A stretch of 10,907 nt of DNA from Desulfovibrionaceae bacterium UBA930 (GTDB taxonomy: Bacteria; Desulfobacterota; Desulfovibrionia; Desulfovibrionales; Desulfovibrionaceae): the NCBI GenBank assembly GCA_002293605.1, contig DBDO01000109.1, forward strand, positions 4,315-15,221, in the 5' to 3' direction. Under the pieces are notes generated by a model. That model made no database searches. It was not told the origin of the DNA and was given only the letters and a program-made list of their open reading frames with translations. Made by a program: the position numbers and the translations under genes. How positions within the stretch are numbered: position 1 is the first letter of the stretch; every line of letters begins with the position of its first letter. Shown here piece by piece: positions 5,922 through 10,907 of the stretch.

Positions 5922-7436
5922 ATGTTCGACACAGAAAAACGGGCTTTCGTGGCCGTAGCGGGCGAAAAGGAACTCTGCCTTCTTCCCCGCATGGCGAACA
6001 GGCATGGGCTCATTACCGGGGCCACAGGCACAGGCAAGACCGTGAGTCTGCAAACTCTTGCAGAGACCTTCAGTTCCATGGGCGTGCCCGTGTTTGCCGC
6101 TGACATCAAGGGCGACCTCTCCGGCGTGGCGGCCAAAGGCGGCGGCAAGGAAAGCGTGAACAAACGCGTCGCTTCCATGGGCCTTGAATCCAAAGGGTTC
6201 TCTTTTCAGGGATTCCCCGTGGAATTCTGGGACGTGTTCGGAGAACAGGGAACTCCCGTGCGGGCCACCATCGCCGATATGGGGCCGCTCCTTCTCTCCC
6301 GTCTGCTCTTGCTCAACGACACGCAAAGCGCCGTGCTGACCCTGGTGTTCAAGATAGCAAAAGACTCTTCCTTTGAGCTCGTGGATCTGAAGGATCTGCA
6401 AAAATGCCTGGAGTACGCCGCCGCCAATGCCGGAACCTTTACCGCGTCCTACGGCAATATCTCGGCGGCGAGCATCGGGGCCATACAACGTGGTCTGGTC
6501 ACTCTGGAACAGGAAGGCGGAGATCTGTTTTTCGGCGAACCGGCCCTGAATATCGACGACCTGCTGCAAACACGCGGCAGCAAGGGGGTCATCAATATTC
6601 TGGCGGCGGACAGGCTCATGCGCGCCCCCGGCATTTACAGCACCCTGCTGCTCTGGCTTTTGTCCCGGTTGTTCGAAGTGCTGCCCGAGGTGGGCGACAG
6701 GGAAAAACCCGTGCTGGTATTTTTCTTTGACGAGGCTCATCTGCTCTTTGATGAAGCGCCCAAGGCCCTGCTGGACAAGATCGAGCAGGTGGTGCGCCTG
6801 ATCCGTTCCAAGGGCGTGGGCGTGTATTTTATCACCCAAAGCCCGGCGGATGTGCCGGATTCCGTCCTCGGCCAGCTTGGCAACCGGGTGCAGCACGCCC
6901 TGCGCGCCTATACCCCCAAAGACCAGAAGGCTCTCAAAGCGGCGGCGCAATCCTTCCGCGCCAATCCCGCCTTTGATACGGAGAAGGCCATTGCCGAACT
7001 GGGCATCGGCGAGGCTCTGGTGTCCTTTCTGGATGAAAAAGGAGCCCCCCAGCCTGTGGAACGCTCCTTCATCCTGCCGCCGGAAGGGCAGATCGGGCCT
7101 CTGAGCGCCGGGGAACGCGCCGCCATGCTGCAAGCCTCTCCCGTGTATCAGCACTACAGGCAGGTGGTGGACAGAACCACGGCCTTTGAGAAACTCTCCC
7201 AGCAGCCGGAAAGCACCATGAGCGCGAAAGAGCGCGCCGCCCGGGCCAAAGTTGAGGAAAAGGCGCGCAAGGAAGAGGAAAAAATCCGCAAAGAGGAAGA
7301 AAAGGCCCGCCTGGCTGCGGAAAAACAGCAGCAGCGTCAGGCCGCCGAGGAAAAACGCTTCTGGGGCAGGGTCGCAACCACGGTGCTGGCCCCGGTGGCG
7401 CGGCAGCTCATTGGAGCTATTTTCAGGAGAAAATGA
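5922..7436 (+). CDS. HerA/FtsK-superfamily P-loop ATPase, DUF853 (YjgR-like)
   Basis: Protein of 504 aa, close to the length of E. coli YjgR. Walker A is GATGTGKT (33-40), preceded by NRHGLI. Walker B is VFFFDEAHLLF (266-276, D270/E271). TQSPADVPDSVLGQLGNR (305-322) is a DUF853 hallmark. Residues about 435-478 are a highly charged Glu/Lys/Arg/Ala coiled coil, and the tail is basic and hydrophobic (VARQLIGAIFRRK). The fold belongs to HerA-type hexameric DNA translocases, but no biochemical role is established for this subfamily. The open frame extends back to 5529 inside the zinc-ribbon gene. The ATG at 5922 is chosen because family homology starts there (FDTEKRAFVAVAG). No Shine-Dalgarno sequence is visible; the leader is A-rich, and the nearest AGGAG is at the upstream gene's stop, too far away. 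Confidence 0.9.
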   Translation: MFDTEKRAFVAVAGEKELCLLPRMANRHGLITGATGTGKTVSLQTLAETFSSMGVPVFAADIKGDLSGVAAKGGGKESVNKRVASMGLESKGFSFQGFPVEFWDVFGEQGTPVRATIADMGPLLLSRLLLLNDTQSAVLTLVFKIAKDSSFELVDLKDLQKCLEYAAANAGTFTASYGNISAASIGAIQRGLVTLEQEGGDLFFGEPALNIDDLLQTRGSKGVINILAADRLMRAPGIYSTLLLWLLSRLFEVLPEVGDREKPVLVFFFDEAHLLFDEAPKALLDKIEQVVRLIRSKGVGVYFITQSPADVPDSVLGQLGNRVQHALRAYTPKDQKALKAAAQSFRANPAFDTEKAIAELGIGEALVSFLDEKGAPQPVERSFILPPEGQIGPLSAGERAAMLQASPVYQHYRQVVDRTTAFEKLSQQPESTMSAKERAARAKVEEKARKEEEKIRKEEEKARLAAEKQQQRQAAEEKRFWGRVATTVLAPVARQLIGAIFRRK

Positions 7437-7443
7437 AATTGCT

Positions 7444-8322
7444 CTACAGCACTCTCACCGTATACTTTCTGGCGAAGTCAACGGGGTTGTAGCTGAGCTT
7501 GGCCTGACGCAGGCCTTCGTCGTCCAGATCCTGTTCCCGGTTGATATAGGTGAAATTTATCCCCACGTCATTGCAGAAAAAGGCGTTGATGGCCTGATAG
7601 GCCCCCTTGAAACCTGAAGCCGCCTTTTCAAAATGGATGACCAGGGTGTCGGAGGTTAAAGGCTCCGCCAGGGTATAGGCCATGGGCACGCCGTCAATAC
7701 GGATGATGCCGCCGCACAGTCCGGGTATGTGACCCCAGCAGGCCAGCACCCGTTCAATAGCCTCATTTTCCGCCACCAGCGTTTCGGATTCCTCGCAATC
7801 GTGCCAGCGGCACCAGTCTTCCTGCATCCTGAGTACGATATCCACACATGACCCGGACAGGGGGCGGTATTCATAATTGTACTGTTTCTCAAACTGGCGC
7901 AGCAGATTTTTCTTCTTGTGAAAACGGTTCCCGGAAAGCGTGGCCAACTCGGAGGAGAGATAGAGATAATCCCACTGGCCCCGCGCTTCCTCGACAGCGA
8001 TTCTGCCGGGAAGTTTCTCCTCCCACAACCGGCACAAGGTTTCGGGAACACGGATGATGCGGGTTCCCGAAGCGAGTTCCGGCAAGACCGCCCAGTCCTT
8101 CACCTCCTCCCAGGGGCCCACCGGAGCCCAAAGGCAGGGTTCATGATTCGTCTGACGGAGCCAGCAGAGGGTTCCGTCAAAACGCCACTCCAGACCGTAG
8201 TACCCCGCCCATCCCCATATGTTGGCATAGCTGTAATCCGAGGTATTGCTTCCGCACCGCGCCAGCAGGGCGAGGTACTGCTCCATCCCGGAAAAGGATA
8301 CAGGGGAATAGCTTGTCATCAT
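7444..8322 (-). CDS. DUF2156 (MprF C-terminal-like, GNAT-fold) protein
   Basis: Protein of 292 aa with the DUF2156 pattern. An aromatic N-terminal region holds DYSYANIWGWAGYYGLEW (29-46). It is followed by the basic LSGNRFHKKKNLLRQF segment (129-144), then VIHFEKA-x-GAYQAINAFFCND (about 227-251) and INREQDLDDEGLRQAKLSYNP (260-280). In MprF this fold transfers lysine or alanine from aminoacyl-tRNA to phosphatidylglycerol. Here the domain stands alone, with no flippase segment and no obvious membrane helix, so the substrate is unknown. GTGAGGAA precedes a doublet of ATGs at 8322 and 8319. It lies 26 bases downstream of the MATE gene on the same strand and is probably co-transcribed. Its stop is seven bases from the stop of the opposing DUF853 gene. 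Alternatives are another GNAT-type aminoacyl or acyl transferase. Confidence 0.82.
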   Translation of the reverse strand: MMTSYSPVSFSGMEQYLALLARCGSNTSDYSYANIWGWAGYYGLEWRFDGTLCWLRQTNHEPCLWAPVGPWEEVKDWAVLPELASGTRIIRVPETLCRLWEEKLPGRIAVEEARGQWDYLYLSSELATLSGNRFHKKKNLLRQFEKQYNYEYRPLSGSCVDIVLRMQEDWCRWHDCEESETLVAENEAIERVLACWGHIPGLCGGIIRIDGVPMAYTLAEPLTSDTLVIHFEKAASGFKGAYQAINAFFCNDVGINFTYINREQDLDDEGLRQAKLSYNPVDFARKYTVRVL

Positions 8323-8348
8323 GAGTTCCTCACATCAAAACAGAACTA

Positions 8349-9758
8349 TTACGAGGCGCGGGACGCGAAACGCTTCGCCGTCATGGCGAATCTGTACCAG
8401 TCGCGCCGCAGAAACACATAAAAGGCGATCCCCGACTGTACCACCTGGGAGACCAGCATGGCCAGAAATACCCCCGAGGCGCTCCGCCATAACACACACC
8501 CCAGAAACCAGGCCAGGGGCAGCCTCACCAGCCAGATAGCCCCGCTGTAAATGCACAGCGTATATATGGTGGCCCCGGCCCCTGTCATAATGCCGCCCAG
8601 AATCATACTGGTCACCGTGAACGGTGTGGCTACCAGATTAAAACGCAGATAATCCGCGGCGACAGCCTGCACAGCCGGGTCTGCAGGAGCCACGAACGCG
8701 GCTATTTCCCGGATGAACGGAGCAAGAACCAGGGCGGCCAGGGACATGCAAAGCGCCCCGGCTCCAATGACCCGCAGCCCCACGCGTTTGGCCTCGCTCT
8801 TGTTGCCCGCGCCCAGGCAGTGCCCCACCAGGACGGAGCCGGTCAGGTTAAAGGCCAGCGCGGGCAAAAAGAGAATAGCCTCCACCCGCAGCCCTGCGGT
8901 GAGCCCGGCAAGGGCGGTCACCTTGCCCATGGGCAGGGTGGCGGTGATGCTGAACAGCACCATGTACCCGAGCTGCCAGAGTATCTGCATGCACCCCGCC
9001 GGCAGGGCCACCTTGAAAATATAGGGCAAGGCCCGTTTTTGCCAGCGCCAGGGCGCGAAACTGCGTCTGCTCAGTAAATTACTGTACCGCAATACCGCGA
9101 GATTGAACAGGCCACCCAGCAGCACCGAAACAAGGGTAGCAACAACAATGCCGCTGGCGCCAAGGCGGGGCAGTCCCCACCGGCCAAGGCCAAAGCCAAA
9201 ATCTCCCACCGCGTTGGCCAGACACATGAGAATGCCTGAAGCCAGGGGTATCCACACGTTCTTACGCGCCCGGAATACGGCGACAGTGACCATGAGCAGG
9301 CAGTTGGCGGGAATCACCATGAGGAAAAAAAGCCAGAGTTCTTCGGTCAACGGGAGTATCACGTCAGGAACCCGCAACAGAAAAAACAGCGCATGGCGGA
9401 GCAGGTATCCAAGGGATACGGCCACCAGACAGAACAGGCCCCCAAGGGTAAAGACAAGCCCCACATACCGTTCGGCCCGTCTTTCCAGCCTCGCGCCCAG
9501 GGCCTGGCTCATGGCTGTAATACCGCCGTTGGTTATGGCGATACCCACGACCTGCAAAAAGAACAGACACTGGGTGACAAGACCGAGAGCCGCCTGCGCA
9601 TCCGAATGGATGTACCCCGCCACCACAACATCCGTGAACCCCACAAGGAACTGGCACAGCATCATGATGGCCTGCGGCCAGGTCATGTTCCAGATCTCGC
9701 GGGAGGAGACGCGGGAGTTTACGGGCGCGGAGGGGGAAAGGGACAGTCTTTCGGGCAT
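8349..9758 (-). CDS. MATE-family multidrug/toxin efflux transporter
   Basis: Inner-membrane protein of 469 aa, the normal MATE length, with hydrophobicity consistent with 12 helices in two bundles. Recognisable segments are TWPQAIMMLCQFLVGFTDVVVAGYI (residues 26-50, helix 1), GGITAMSQALGARLERRAERYVG (first bundle) and GLRVEAILFLPALAFNLTGSVLVGHCLGAG (second bundle). The family exchanges Na+ or H+ for cationic compounds. The substrate cannot be predicted here. The ATG at 9758 has GAGGAA almost touching it and a promoter-like TATACT directly upstream, so the message could be leaderless. Alternatively, translation may start at Met25 (NMTWPQ). It precedes the DUF2156 gene by 26 bases. Family assignment is firm; the start is less so. 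Confidence 0.92.
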   Translation of the reverse strand: MPERLSLSPSAPVNSRVSSREIWNMTWPQAIMMLCQFLVGFTDVVVAGYIHSDAQAALGLVTQCLFFLQVVGIAITNGGITAMSQALGARLERRAERYVGLVFTLGGLFCLVAVSLGYLLRHALFFLLRVPDVILPLTEELWLFFLMVIPANCLLMVTVAVFRARKNVWIPLASGILMCLANAVGDFGFGLGRWGLPRLGASGIVVATLVSVLLGGLFNLAVLRYSNLLSRRSFAPWRWQKRALPYIFKVALPAGCMQILWQLGYMVLFSITATLPMGKVTALAGLTAGLRVEAILFLPALAFNLTGSVLVGHCLGAGNKSEAKRVGLRVIGAGALCMSLAALVLAPFIREIAAFVAPADPAVQAVAADYLRFNLVATPFTVTSMILGGIMTGAGATIYTLCIYSGAIWLVRLPLAWFLGCVLWRSASGVFLAMLVSQVVQSGIAFYVFLRRDWYRFAMTAKRFASRAS

Positions 9759-9764
9759 TTCCTC

Positions 9765-9793
9765 AGTATATCCGAACGCCTCTGTAAAGGCAA
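9765..9793 (-). promoter_or_regulatory. Candidate promoter of the MATE-DUF2156 unit
   Basis: Read on the minus strand, TTGCCT (9788-9793) and TATACT (9765-9770) are exactly 17 bases apart. The -10 matches five of six consensus bases. The hexamer abuts GAGGAA (9759-9764) and the annotated start codon (9758), so transcription would begin at or next to the ATG. Confidence 0.5.
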
Positions 9794-9859
9794 AACGATT
9801 TTATGCCGGGGATGCCTCCGGGGAGCACAGGAAGAAAGCGTTTCTATGGAAAAACCCGC

Positions 9860-9886
9860 TTGACACTCTATGCGGTGCCGTACTTT
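9860..9886 (+). promoter_or_regulatory. Candidate promoter of the exported phosphatase gene
   Basis: A consensus TTGACA (9860-9865) is followed after 15 bases by TACTTT (9881-9886). The spacer is short and the -10 is weak. The implied leader of about 110 nt contains a small hairpin, GGGGC/GCCCC (9945-9958). Confidence 0.35.
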
Positions 9887-10002
9887 CGCTGAAATTTCAC
9901 AAAACCGTCACCATTGCCGAATAGCAGGCGGCTACTTTTCACCAGGGGCATGTGCCCCGAAGATGTGCCGTACAGATCGAACTGAATAAAAAAAGGATCG
10001 CA

Positions 10003-10845
10003 ATGATGACGACCAGAACAATGCCTATGAAAAAAGTCATAAAACGCATGGCCTGGGCCGCCGTATCGCTGGCGCTGCTGGTATTCGCGGCCGGAGGGAA
10101 TGCCGCGCTCGCCGCCGACGCGCAAAGGGAAGGCAAAACATTCCAGCTGGTGCTGCTGCGCCACGGCGAGAGTGTGCAGAACACGCAAAAACGCGCCTCG
10201 GGATGGTCGAACACGCCTTTGACCCAGAACGGCATCGCCGGCGCCAGTGCGGCAGGGGAGCTGATGAAAAAGGAAGGCATCGCACTCAGCGCGGTATACA
10301 CCTCCTCCCTGAACCGGGCGATCAAGACGGCGTGGGTCGCCCTCGAAAGCATGGACAGGATGTGGATTCCCGTAAAACCCACATGGAGGCTGAACGAGAC
10401 ATACGAAGGAGCCTTTGAAGGCACGACGGAGGAAGAAAGAATAGCCATGGCGGGCAGGGAAAAAGCGGAAAACTGGAAAGGAGGCTTCGAAGCCCTTCCG
10501 CCTCCGCTGCCTTTCAGCGATCCGAAATCTCCGGCCAATGATCCGCGCTATGACGCCGTACCCAAGGGAGAATTCACCGACGGCGAAAGCATGAAGGATA
10601 CGCTTGTCCGCATCCGATCCTACTGGGAAAAAACCCTGATCCCCGCCTTGAAATCCGGCGAAACCATCATGGTGACCGGACACGGCAATATCCTGCGCGC
10701 GCTCTCCAGGTGCCTGGACGACACATTGGACGAGAAGACGCTCAAAGGGATGCCCATGCCGAACAGCACTCCCATCGTCTACACGCTGGACGCCGATATG
10801 AAGGTCATCTCACGCAAGGTGCTCGACGGGAAAGGCAACCAGTGA
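10003..10845 (+). CDS. Exported GpmA-like histidine phosphatase superfamily protein
   Basis: Protein of 280 aa related to 2,3-bisphosphoglycerate-dependent phosphoglycerate mutase but with an N-terminal signal peptide. A basic start (MKKVIKR) and a hydrophobic core (AWAAVSLALLVFAAGG) are followed by an ALA|AD cleavage site near residue 37. The catalytic motif LLRHGES (51-57; H54), NRAIKT (104-109; R105), LNE (130-132; E132) and GHGN (226-229; H227) are present. SMDRMWIPV is a close GpmA signature. The GpmA substrate-pocket residues are changed: NERHYG is NETYEG, the NK pair (Lys100 of E. coli) is TE, and WRRGF is WKGGF. A phosphatase acting outside the cytoplasm is therefore more likely than a glycolytic mutase. 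AGGA (9994-9997) supports ATG 10003 or 10006. ATG 10027 gives a more typical signal peptide but has no clear Shine-Dalgarno sequence. Confidence 0.85.
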   Translation: MMTTRTMPMKKVIKRMAWAAVSLALLVFAAGGNAALAADAQREGKTFQLVLLRHGESVQNTQKRASGWSNTPLTQNGIAGASAAGELMKKEGIALSAVYTSSLNRAIKTAWVALESMDRMWIPVKPTWRLNETYEGAFEGTTEEERIAMAGREKAENWKGGFEALPPPLPFSDPKSPANDPRYDAVPKGEFTDGESMKDTLVRIRSYWEKTLIPALKSGETIMVTGHGNILRALSRCLDDTLDEKTLKGMPMPNSTPIVYTLDADMKVISRKVLDGKGNQ

Positions 10846-10859
10846 TGCGTCACGCCTCG

Positions 10860-10897
10860 GTAAGCAAGCCGGAAAACGTGGTTCCCGGCTTGCTTAC
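10860..10897. terminator. Perfect 13-bp hairpin after the exported phosphatase gene
   Basis: GTAAGCAAGCCGG (10860-10872) is the exact reverse complement of CCGGCTTGCTTAC (10885-10897), with a 12-base loop that can extend the stem by two A-T pairs around a bulged C. It starts 15 bases after the stop codon, where a terminator is expected. No T tract follows on the plus strand inside the window, so it may instead stabilise the message end or depend on other termination factors. Confidence 0.6.
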
Positions 10898-10907
10898 GCC
10901 GCCTGTG

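Noticed and set aside
5862..7154. 430-codon minus-strand open frame opposite the DUF853 ATPase
   Set aside because: It is antisense to a gene with intact Walker motifs, and its translation has no recognisable domain.
7419..7434. ATTTTC/GAAAAT hairpin at the end of the DUF853 gene as a terminator
   Set aside because: The six-pair stem is almost all A-T and has no following T tract.

Overview
The window looks like chromosomal DNA from a sulfate-reducing member of the Desulfovibrionaceae (Desulfovibrio in the broad sense). The basis is the trigger factor / ClpP / ClpX block, the style of the protein sequences and a moderately high GC content. This placement is inference; no rRNA gene or other marker is present to fix it. 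The window is gene-dense and contains no tRNA, CRISPR array, insertion sequence or phage gene that I can recognise.

Layout. Positions 56-3634 (minus strand) carry the protein-quality-control set tig, then clpP and clpX. A strong bidirectional hairpin terminator (2219-2267) separates tig from clpP-clpX. Positions 3635-4191 are a 557-base divergent intergenic region between tig and nif3. It holds promoter-like hexamers, a structured element (3885-3951), an interleaved two-stem (pseudoknot-topology) arrangement (4135-4176) and a perfect 10-bp inverted repeat that embraces the nif3 start codon (4187-4208). Positions 4192-7436 (plus strand) carry a NIF3/YbgI metal protein, a coiled-coil C4 zinc-ribbon protein (COG1579 type) and a HerA/DUF853 ATPase, probably one transcription unit. 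A cluster of three small palindromes lies between the first two genes. Positions 7444-9758 (minus strand) are a MATE transporter followed by a stand-alone DUF2156 (MprF C-terminal-like, GNAT fold) protein. This pair converges on the ATPase gene with only 7 bases between stop codons. Positions 10003-10845 (plus strand) encode a phosphoglycerate-mutase-like histidine phosphatase with a signal peptide. A 13-bp perfect hairpin follows it.

How the genes fit together. Trigger factor folds nascent chains, and ClpXP degrades tagged or misfolded proteins. The NIF3, zinc-ribbon and HerA-like trio is a conserved but poorly understood housekeeping neighbourhood. The MATE/DUF2156 pair suggests coupled aminoacyl transfer and export, but its substrate is not evident.

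The two most unusual items are the nif3 leader, which has the architecture of a regulated 5' region with an occluded start codon, and the exported GpmA paralogue. The latter keeps the catalytic histidines but has replaced the residues that bind phosphoglycerate in the cytosolic enzyme.
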